Below are positions 1 to 5,036 of a DNA stretch of 6,953 nt, one piece after another. Every line of letters starts with the position of its first letter. Position 1 is the first letter of the stretch. The notes below the pieces were generated by a model, which was given only the letters and a program-made list of their open reading frames with translations, was not told the DNA's origin and ran no database searches. A program made the position numbers and the translations under genes. This DNA is from Acidobacteriaceae bacterium (GTDB taxonomy: Bacteria > Acidobacteriota > Terriglobia > Terriglobales > Acidobacteriaceae): NCBI GenBank assembly GCA_003162255.1, contig PMMJ01000428.1, forward strand, positions 185 to 7,137, in the 5' to 3' direction.

Positions 1-816
1 TTCGACGGCGACGAGAATGCCATCGTCGATTTCAAATATTCCAGTTCGCCCAAAATCACCTGGTGGTTCGATCACCACGAAAGCGCTTTTCTTTCTCCCG
101 CCGATGCCTCCCACTTCGAGCAGGATCAAAGCGACCGCAAGTTCTACGATCCGGCCTTCAAGTCCTGCACCAGTTTCATTGCGATGATCGCGGAAGAGCA
201 CTTCGGCTTCGATCCCGGCCCCGTGTCGGAACTGGTCCACTGGACCGACATCGTCGACGGCGCCATGTATGAAGACGCGAAGTCGGCCGTCGAAATGAAA
301 GCTCCCGCCATGAAGCTGACCATGGCCATCGAAGCCGCCAGTGAGCAGGATTTCGTCAAGAAGCTGATTCCTCTGCTCGCTTACCATCCTCTCGCCAGCA
401 TCCTTGAAGAGCCATTCGTCGCTGCCGTCCTGCCGCCGCTGCTCGAACGCCACCACCGCTCCATCGAGATTTTTCGCCAGCGAACGGAAGAAAAAGACGG
501 CACGATTTTCTTTGACATCACCGACCTCGACCAGGAAGGCTACAACAAGTTCATTCCGTACTATCTCCATCCCGATTCGGTCTACAGCATCGGCGTCAGC
601 AGGAGTTCATTCCGCGTAAAAGTTTCAGTCGGATCGAACCCCTGGTCAAAACGCGAGCCCACCGTCAATCTAGCCCGGGTCTGCGAGCGCTATGGCGGAG
701 GCGGTCACGCCCGCGTAGGCGCAATCTCGTTCGACGTCACCCAGAGCGAAGCCGCCCACAAAGCCGCGCTGGAGATCGTAGAGGAGTTGCGAGCCAGCGT
801 CCGCCAAGAGTCGTGA
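1..816 (+). CDS. DHH/DHHA1 family phosphoesterase, 3' part (start outside window)
   Basis: The reading frame is open from base 1 to a TGA at 814-816, giving 271 visible residues, so the N-terminus is cut off by the window edge. The DHH signature is at residues 24-26 in the context WWFDHHES. An aspartate in WTDIVD (D83) fits the next metal-binding motif. Near the C-terminus, YGGGGHARVGAISF (residues 231-244) matches the GGGH substrate-binding motif of a DHHA1 domain. Enzymes of this family use a two-metal centre to hydrolyse phosphodiester or phosphoanhydride bonds; NrnA-type members degrade short oligoribonucleotides and pAp. Which substrate this one uses cannot be told, and some acidobacterial homologues are simply called DHH phosphoesterases. 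The first metal motif (DxD) should lie just upstream of the window. No signal peptide or membrane segment is visible, so it is probably cytoplasmic. The family call is firm; the substrate is unknown. Confidence 0.88.
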   Translation, partial: FDGDENAIVDFKYSSSPKITWWFDHHESAFLSPADASHFEQDQSDRKFYDPAFKSCTSFIAMIAEEHFGFDPGPVSELVHWTDIVDGAMYEDAKSAVEMKAPAMKLTMAIEAASEQDFVKKLIPLLAYHPLASILEEPFVAAVLPPLLERHHRSIEIFRQRTEEKDGTIFFDITDLDQEGYNKFIPYYLHPDSVYSIGVSRSSFRVKVSVGSNPWSKREPTVNLARVCERYGGGGHARVGAISFDVTQSEAAHKAALEIVEELRASVRQES

Positions 817-818
817 TG

Positions 819-887
819 GAACGCCGGGCGTCCCCGCCCGGCCACAGCGCCGCCAGCGTTCGGGGCGGCCCGAGATGCCCGGCGCTC
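819..887. repeat. GC-rich foldback region after the DHH gene
   Basis: Just after the stop codon, GCCGGGCG (823-830) and CGCCCGGC (835-842) form a perfect 8-bp stem with a TCCC loop. The same left arm, extended to 819-832, can instead pair with 874-887 (one mismatch and one G-U pair), enclosing a further stem 849-854/864-869. The two folds exclude each other. There is no T-tract, so a classical intrinsic terminator is not supported, although a terminator-like role after the gene is possible. It may equally be a dispersed intergenic repeat. Confidence 0.5.
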
Positions 888-907
888 AGCGAGAATAGAA
901 ATGAGAT

Positions 908-921
908 GCCCCTTTAGGGGC
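908..921. repeat. Short stem-loop with TTTA loop upstream of DUF2127 gene
   Basis: GCCCC-TTTA-GGGGC is a small perfect hairpin about 60 bases before the DUF2127 start. Its loop and closing base pair (C-TTTA-G) match the larger stem-loop at 1724-1743 although the stems are unrelated in sequence. It is therefore listed as a likely member of the same repeat class rather than as an operator. A TACAAT at 930-935 could be a -10 box, but no convincing -35 box is seen at the right distance. Confidence 0.4.
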
Positions 922-980
922 CATGCCTTTACAATGAATCCGCGATCACGCGCCGGATACCGAAAATCAATTTTCACCAA

Positions 981-1505
981 ATGCATCCCAGAATCCCGCA
1001 TCCCCGAATCGACGATCCCGGACACATCAAAGGCGTGCGCACCGTCGCCACCGTTGAATTCACCAAAGGCATCATCGTCGTCCTCGCTGGCCTCGGCGTC
1101 TTCTCCATGCGCCACAAAGATATCTGGGGAGTGACCGAGAGCTTCCTGGAATTTCTTCACCTTGATCCTCACCACCACCACTTCCTTGGAGTCTTTATCA
1201 CCCTGATGCACCGCATCAGCGACATACGCTTATGGAAGATCGCCACGGTCGCAGCTATCTACGTGACCCTTCGCTTCATCGAGGCCTATGGATTGTGGAA
1301 TGTCCGCCCCTGGGCGGAGTGGCTGGCCTTCGCCTCCGGCGCCATCTATATCCCATTTGAAGCGTTCGATCTGCTCCGGCGTCCCAGCGGGTTTCGATTA
1401 TTGGTGATTGTCCTCAACCTCCTGATCGTTCTCTACATGCTGATGTTGCGCCTGGAAGCAGCAAAAAAACACGGCGCAGCCAGGCACTCGGCACAGTCGG
1501 GATAG
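981..1505 (+). CDS. DUF2127 family integral membrane protein
   Basis: This 174-residue protein matches what I know of DUF2127 proteins. It has an opening RTVATVEFTKG segment leading into the first membrane helix (about residues 22-42). A second hydrophobic stretch lies near 68-77, followed by helices near 86-106, 112-131 and 138-157. RFIEAYGLW (98-106) and the glutamate in IPFEAFDLL (124-132) are the family-like charged residues inside helices. A histidine-rich loop, HLDPHHHHF (60-68), sits between the first two hydrophobic segments. The function of DUF2127 is unknown and no enzyme motif is visible. The ATG at 981 lacks a clear ribosome binding site. A GTG at 1035 (residue 19) would remove a proline- and histidine-rich lead that is unlikely to be conserved, so the true start is uncertain. 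The gene lies on the same strand as the DHH gene but 164 bases away, probably not in one operon. Confidence 0.85.
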   Translation: MHPRIPHPRIDDPGHIKGVRTVATVEFTKGIIVVLAGLGVFSMRHKDIWGVTESFLEFLHLDPHHHHFLGVFITLMHRISDIRLWKIATVAAIYVTLRFIEAYGLWNVRPWAEWLAFASGAIYIPFEAFDLLRRPSGFRLLVIVLNLLIVLYMLMLRLEAAKKHGAARHSAQSG

Positions 1506-1527
1506 ATCGCCTGTCTGGATAGATCGC
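1500..1527 (+). repeat. Two direct copies of an 11-bp sequence at the DUF2127 stop
   Basis: GGATAGATCGC occurs at 1500-1510 and again at 1517-1527. The first copy contains the TAG stop codon of the DUF2127 gene. Local duplication by slippage is a simple explanation; no function is claimed. Confidence 0.6.
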
Positions 1528-1536
1528 GTGGGTAGA

Positions 1537-1603
1537 GACGCGGCCCGTGGGTGCTCCATCCTTGCGCGTTCTGTGCGCAAGGGTGGGATTCCACGGCCGC
1601 GTC
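1537..1603. repeat. Long imperfect hairpin downstream of DUF2127 gene
   Basis: The outer arms GACGCGGCC-C-GTGG (1537-1550) and CCACGGCCGCGTC (1591-1603) pair over 13 bp with one bulged C. After a small internal loop, the inner arms CCATCCTTGCGC (1556-1567) and GCGCAAGGGTGG (1575-1586) pair over 12 positions with one G-T, closing a 7-base loop. The whole is a 67-base cruciform or RNA hairpin starting 31 bases after the stop codon. It could end transcription, but there is no T-run. From memory, similar stem sequences are scattered between genes in acidobacterial genomes, so a dispersed REP-like repeat is the favoured reading. Confidence 0.65.
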
Positions 1604-1723
1604 CCGCTCGGGATTCTGGTTGCACTTGATTTAGGGTGGCGCAGCCGTTCACCGCTGCGATAAGTGACTAGCGTTCTAGAAGTCGGCTTTACAGGCTGCG
1701 GAAAAACTCCGGTTTCGTATCAG

Positions 1724-1743
1724 GGTATCGCTTTAGCGATACC
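1724..1743. repeat. Perfect stem-loop with TTTA loop
   Basis: GGTATCGC-TTTA-GCGATACC is an 8-bp perfect stem around TTTA (9 bp if the T-A pair is counted). It lies inside the inverted pair at 1694-1709/1796-1811. The C-TTTA-G apex is shared with the hairpin at 908-921. Confidence 0.7.
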
Positions 1744-1766
1744 GCAAGTCCGGTTCGAGATCAATC

Positions 1767-1779
1767 GCCGCTTTAGGGC
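1767..1779. repeat. Degenerate TTTA-loop hairpin
   Basis: GCCGCTTTAGGGC retains the GCTTTAG apex with only GCC/GGC able to pair. It looks like a damaged copy of the same stem-loop class, 35 bases after the intact one at 1724-1743. Confidence 0.35.
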
Positions 1780-1844
1780 CTGGGCACCTAATATTGAGTT
1801 TTTCCGCAACCTCTTCAGCCGTGCCGCTAGATCCCGCCAAATAC

Positions 1845-1866
1845 GCGGCTTTAAGCCGCCGCGGCG
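1845..1866. repeat. TTTA-type stem-loop with adjoining GC palindrome
   Basis: GCGGCTT-T-AAGCCGC (1845-1859) is a perfect 7-bp stem with its apex in CTTTAAG. It overlaps a perfect 10-bp palindrome, CGCCGCGGCG (1857-1866). Stem sequence differs from the other members while the central TTTA is kept. Confidence 0.5.
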
Positions 1867-2023
1867 AGACTGCGTCGCGAAAAGCTGGAGGCCACAAACC
1901 TATCTCATAATGCAGTGCGGGATAGTTGGTGCTATCGCCCGTGGCTGTTGAAAAACTCTTTTCTGGGCGTTTCGACAACGAGGTTGGTTCGTAACTTAAT
2001 TGAATGTTCGTTCACCGTAGACG

Positions 2024-2043
2024 CTGAAATTCACTGAAATTAC
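2024..2043 (+). repeat. Tandem 10-bp repeat upstream of the glycosidase-like gene
   Basis: CTGAAATTCA is followed directly by CTGAAATTAC, so the 8-mer CTGAAATT recurs at a 10-bp period, about one helical turn, 143-162 bases before the chosen start codon. The spacing would suit binding of two protein subunits on one face of the DNA, but no regulator gene is present and chance is possible. Confidence 0.3.
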
Positions 2044-2175
2044 TGCTTTGGTTCCTTTTTCAACACACACTCCCTTTTTTCGTCAACTGACAAAGCCGCC
2101 TCTCACAGCTACAATTGCGCCGTCAGGGGGACGCCCCGGCCTATTCCAACGGCTGGCCCAAGAAGTGATGCGCGT

Positions 2176-2180
2176 GGAGG
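2176..2180 (+). promoter_or_regulatory. Ribosome binding site that fixes the start of the glycosidase-like gene
   Basis: GGAGG lies five bases before ATG at 2186. That ATG opens directly into a textbook signal peptide. The longer frame starting with TTG at 2048 would bury the signal peptide 46 residues inside the protein, so it is rejected. Confidence 0.8.
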
Positions 2181-2185
2181 ATGAC

Positions 2186-4411
2186 ATGGAGCCAAGAGGA
2201 TTCGTTCGCATGCTTCTGGGGGCCGTGGTTTTCGTGCTCCTCAGCCATATCGCTGTTTGTCACGCTCAGGAGGCGGCTAAATCGGACAGCGTCTTCTACC
2301 AGGCTTACGTCGTTGCGCCCTCGTATGAGTACGAACTGTCTGGCCGAAAAGACAGGGTCAAGGGCCATGTCGTTAGGCTCGATGCGCCAGAGCGGCTGAC
2401 CTCGCCGGGATTGGTGATTCTCGTCAGTGGCCTTGCGCCGGGGGAAGGTTATGTGACCGTCAACGGTCACAAGTACGATCTTCCCGGCCAGATGGGAGAG
2501 ACGACTGGACCGGCCCGGGACACCGGAAAGAATCAGGCCGGCAAAGAGGGTTGGTATTCCTTTACGAGTGGAGACGACATTACAGGTAAGATCGTGATAC
2601 CTCTCAGTCCCGCCCACCTGCAGGCTGGTATCAATGAAATCGAGTTCTTCAAGAGCCCCGATGCTGGTGGGTACGAGGTGATCGATCTACGCTTGGAATC
2701 CGTTTCCCAGACTGTCCCCACGCTGATCGGCCAGACCTATCACCTTCTGGGCAGAGGAAGGTCCGCCACGATTCGCGACTTCGACTTTGTTTTCAACTAC
2801 AGAAGTGAAAAGAAACGTTCGCTCGAAGGCATCCCGGCATGGGCGCGTCGCGGAAAGGTAAATTTCTATCGGGCGGGAATCGATTGGAGTCATCTTGACC
2901 GCATGTTCGAAATGTTCAAGGAAGCGCACATTAACTTGGTCGCGACCCACGTGCCCAGCGACACCTCAAGCGAAGAATATCGTCGCGTGAAGGCCTTCAT
3001 CGACCGCTGCCACGCCAACAATATCCGCGTGACGGCGTTCAATTCCCTGGGAGGTCTCGGCGTTCGCGATGTGCTGATGCACCCCGAAAAACGCAGTTGG
3101 ATCAGCCGAGATGAATACAGCAACTTGCGATGGCGCGCGCCGGATAACAGCTTCTCCGCCGATTTGCAGAACGAGGACTACCGGCGCAACGCGTTGCAAC
3201 AAGCCGGGGTCGCCATCGACGCCGGGGTCGATGAACTCTATTACGACTGGTCCATCGGGGGAACCGGCGACGTCATTCATTTCCTGGACGAAGTTCGTCA
3301 ACTTGCTGCCAGCAAGGGAAAGAATATTTCGATCTTTGGCAACTGCAAAGGCAACATCCTGGTGGATGAGGTTGCGGACCTGATCAAGAGCGAAGGCACT
3401 AGTGAAGCAGGAGTCTGGGACGGCAAATGGGTACACAACATCGCCCAAGCCAGGTTCTATTACGCCTCCGGTTACGGTGTGAAGTCATACGAGAGCAAAT
3501 ACGAGGGGGCCGACCCAGGTGTTCCTAATCCCGGAGCACACGATGTGCGCGATGGGATGAAGGTCGGGTGGAGAAAGCCGATCGCCGAGGCGTCGGCGTT
3601 TCAGTCCCATTTCGCAATCGCCGAAGCCGGCGAGAAAATGCTTCACGGCTGGATCATGCACGACAACCCGATCGCAGTTCAGACATGGGCAGACATCAGC
3701 CGTTACTTCAGCTTCCTGTCAGACCATCAGGATCTCTACACGGACGTCGCTTGCGTCAGCAAGATCGCGGTGGTCTCTCCGCCGCACATTCCGAGCTTCG
3801 AGGTCTCGCTGAAGCGCGACAATCTCTACAACGCGCTGGCTGAGACGAACGTCATGTACGACGTTGTTCTCTTGCACCGCTTAACACCCGAACTGCTTTC
3901 GCCTTACAAGGCGATCGTCATTCCCAACATCCCGTATATGGATACCGACCAGATCGCGGCTATCCGTACATACAAGAAGAACGGTGGGAAGATCTACACC
4001 ATCGGAAGCAATCGGGAACTGCGGGAACTGGCTGATTTGCAATCACCGGCGTCGATGCTGGACGAAGCACAGAATGAGCCAGGCCGCCAGGAACTACTGG
4101 CCAAAATCAACGAACTGTCCGGCGAGCAGGTGATTACGATTCACGGAACCAATTACGTTGCCGCCAACGTGGTCAAGAAAACGGATAGTGAGCGGGTCAT
4201 ATTGCATTTCGTCAATTATCACACCCCGATCAAGGATGTCCGGGTGAGTGTGAACCTGGACGGGGTGGTCAGGCAGATCGACAGCAAGCGGATTCAGCTT
4301 TTCTCGCCGGACGGGGAGGCAGTGAAGATCGAGGCCGCCTCCGTGCACGGAACCCGTGTCGAGTTCGTTCTGCCGGAACTGGATGTGTACGACGTGGTCG
4401 CAATCAACTGA
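2186..4411 (+). CDS. Secreted glycoside hydrolase-like protein with TIM-barrel and GH42-like middle domain
   Basis: The 741-residue product starts with a signal peptide (hydrophobic core about residues 9-24, likely cut after VCHA at residue 27), so it is exported. No Cys follows the cleavage site as in a lipobox. Residues about 73-172 look like a beta-sandwich, possibly carbohydrate binding. Residues about 225-514 read as a TIM barrel: the strand-helix pattern around HINLVATHVP and NNIRVTAFNSLGG, then DELYYDW with D354 at a strand end, and IKSEGTSE with E403, which are candidate catalytic acids. Residues about 525-610 (KIAVVSPPH, AIVIPNIPY, GGKIYTIG) resemble the Rossmann-like middle domain of GH42 beta-galactosidases. 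A C-terminal beta-sandwich (649-741) ends at YDVVAIN. The architecture suggests action on extracellular or periplasmic polysaccharide, but I do not recognise the exact family and the substrate is unknown. The gene stands alone, convergent with the peptidase gene. Confidence 0.72.
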   Translation: MEPRGFVRMLLGAVVFVLLSHIAVCHAQEAAKSDSVFYQAYVVAPSYEYELSGRKDRVKGHVVRLDAPERLTSPGLVILVSGLAPGEGYVTVNGHKYDLPGQMGETTGPARDTGKNQAGKEGWYSFTSGDDITGKIVIPLSPAHLQAGINEIEFFKSPDAGGYEVIDLRLESVSQTVPTLIGQTYHLLGRGRSATIRDFDFVFNYRSEKKRSLEGIPAWARRGKVNFYRAGIDWSHLDRMFEMFKEAHINLVATHVPSDTSSEEYRRVKAFIDRCHANNIRVTAFNSLGGLGVRDVLMHPEKRSWISRDEYSNLRWRAPDNSFSADLQNEDYRRNALQQAGVAIDAGVDELYYDWSIGGTGDVIHFLDEVRQLAASKGKNISIFGNCKGNILVDEVADLIKSEGTSEAGVWDGKWVHNIAQARFYYASGYGVKSYESKYEGADPGVPNPGAHDVRDGMKVGWRKPIAEASAFQSHFAIAEAGEKMLHGWIMHDNPIAVQTWADISRYFSFLSDHQDLYTDVACVSKIAVVSPPHIPSFEVSLKRDNLYNALAETNVMYDVVLLHRLTPELLSPYKAIVIPNIPYMDTDQIAAIRTYKKNGGKIYTIGSNRELRELADLQSPASMLDEAQNEPGRQELLAKINELSGEQVITIHGTNYVAANVVKKTDSERVILHFVNYHTPIKDVRVSVNLDGVVRQIDSKRIQLFSPDGEAVKIEAASVHGTRVEFVLPELDVYDVVAIN

Positions 4412-4746
4412 TCGGGTAAGGACGTGTAGTAGTCAGACTTTGTCCTGCCGCCTCCGGTACATTAGGGCCCTCCTTAGCAGGTGTCATTTGGAGGTGCATC
4501 TGGGTCGTTGGCGTAACATCCCGGTTACACTCATTAAAGGGTCCTGAGAGCGAGTCGGCCCTTGACCTTTTCATTACACCCAACCAGTGAGCGCCATCAC
4601 AGACCTCTAATCCGACCGGCGCGATAATATTCCTTGACCTGTAGCAGGTCCGAGGCGTCCCCGAAGACGGAAGACGGCCCTCGAAGCTGCCCCAGCCCCA
4701 TAATGGGTTAGTAACTCTTTGACAACTTAATGTGAAGCGATGACTG

Positions 4747-4861
4747 GCCGCCAAAAGCCGCAAAATCCCCGCTTTTCAGTAGGTTTAGGCGCAAAATCGA
4801 GCTAAGTCCTTATTCCGGAATATTTTGAAACTAAGTCCTTTGCGCTCTAGATTTTGGCGGC
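4747..4861. repeat. Repeat block with inverted arms, paired direct repeats and a central palindrome
   Basis: The block is bounded by a perfect 10-bp inverted pair, GCCGCCAAAA (4747-4756) and TTTTGGCGGC (4852-4861). Inside, GCCGCAAAATC (4757-4767) recurs with one change as GGCGCAAAATC (4788-4798). CTAAGTCCTT occurs at 4802-4811 and 4831-4840. Between these two lies a perfect 12-bp palindrome, TATTCCGGAATA (4811-4822). I recall CTAAGTCCTT next to AATATTTT in other acidobacterial intergenic regions, which points to a dispersed element, but this rests on memory. No coding capacity is evident. Confidence 0.6.
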
Positions 4862-5002
4862 TCGATGCGCCCTAACCCTTTGATTCCATAGATTAGGGGG
4901 AGGGGGGGTGGTAGTAAACACGCGTTAATACCCGAAGAGTAAACATGGCGGGTACCGCAGCCTGAAACCGAGCATGATTGAGAGCGGCTCCGGCCAGTCC
5001 TT

Positions 5003-5030
5003 ACTGAGAACTGAGAACCGGGAACTGAGA
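5003..5030. repeat. Four tandem 7-bp units just after the peptidase gene
   Basis: ACTGAGA, ACTGAGA, ACCGGGA and ACTGAGA follow each other without gaps (5003-5009, 5010-5016, 5017-5023, 5024-5030), ending six bases from the peptidase stop codon. The third unit differs by two transitions. This is a short heptad microsatellite in the 3' flank of the minus-strand gene. Confidence 0.75.
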
Positions 5031-5036
5031 GCTGCC

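Larger units (their letters stand above)
1694..1958. mobile_element. Three copies of a 16-bp terminal-like repeat; candidate remnant or MITE-like element
   Basis: GGCTGCGGAAAAACTC (1694-1709) and its inverse GAGTTTTTCCGCAACC (1796-1811) match at 15 of 16 positions and bound 86 bases. A third copy, GGCTGTTGAAAAACTC (1943-1958), is in the orientation of the first and differs at two positions. Ends of this style (a G/C-rich start followed by GAAAAACTC) resemble insertion-sequence termini as I remember them, but I cannot name the family. There is no transposase gene in the window and no clear target duplication. It may be a non-autonomous element, nested remnants, or a phylum-specific intergenic repeat. 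Confidence 0.45.
1506..2185. other. Non-coding, repeat-rich interval between DUF2127 and the glycosidase-like gene
   Basis: This 680-base stretch has no credible gene. Open frames within it (for example 1664-1951 plus, 1733-1978 minus) read through inverted repeats and hairpins and show no recognisable protein motif. It holds, in order, a duplicated 11-mer, a long hairpin (1537-1603), a three-copy element-end-like repeat (1694-1958) containing several TTTA-loop hairpins, a tandem 10-mer (2024-2043), and the leader of the glycosidase-like gene. I could not assign a promoter for the downstream gene with confidence. Confidence 0.75.
4412..5036. other. Non-coding interval between two convergent genes
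   Basis: This 625-base stretch separates the 3' ends of the glycosidase-like and peptidase genes. Bases 4412-4740 show no recognisable gene, RNA or strong hairpin. A minus-strand frame at 4404-4763 exists, but its product is rich in R, S and T without any motif. Bases 4747-4861 form a dense repeat block, 4870-4910 contain a weak CCCTAA/TTAGGG pairing followed by a G-rich run, and 5003-5030 a 7-bp tandem repeat. No intrinsic terminator with a T-tract is visible for either gene. Confidence 0.7.

Noticed and set aside
1664..1951. 95-codon plus-strand open frame in the repeat-rich interval
   Set aside because: It runs through the inverted 16-bp repeats and several hairpins; its translated sequence is that of repeats, with no protein signature. 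The GCGKT string inside is not in a P-loop context.
1684..1960. CRISPR-like array from repeated hairpins
   Set aside because: The repeats alternate in orientation, spacings are unequal (86 and 131 bases), and no cas gene is present.
2048..2185. N-terminal extension of the glycosidase-like protein starting at TTG 2048
   Set aside because: The extension lacks a ribosome binding site and would place a normal signal peptide 46 residues inside the protein. ATG 2186 has GGAGG at ideal spacing.
4719..4724. TTGACA resembling a -35 box
   Set aside because: No -10-like hexamer lies 16-18 bases downstream and no plus-strand gene follows.
4404..4763. 119-codon minus-strand open frame between the convergent genes
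   Set aside because: The composition is rich in R, S, T and P without domain signs, it overlaps the 3' end of the glycosidase-like gene, and it enters the repeat block.
4896..4910. G-rich run as a possible G-quadruplex
   Set aside because: The runs are nearly uninterrupted G5 and G7 tracts with one short GG following, without four separated G-tracts, so the evidence is too weak.
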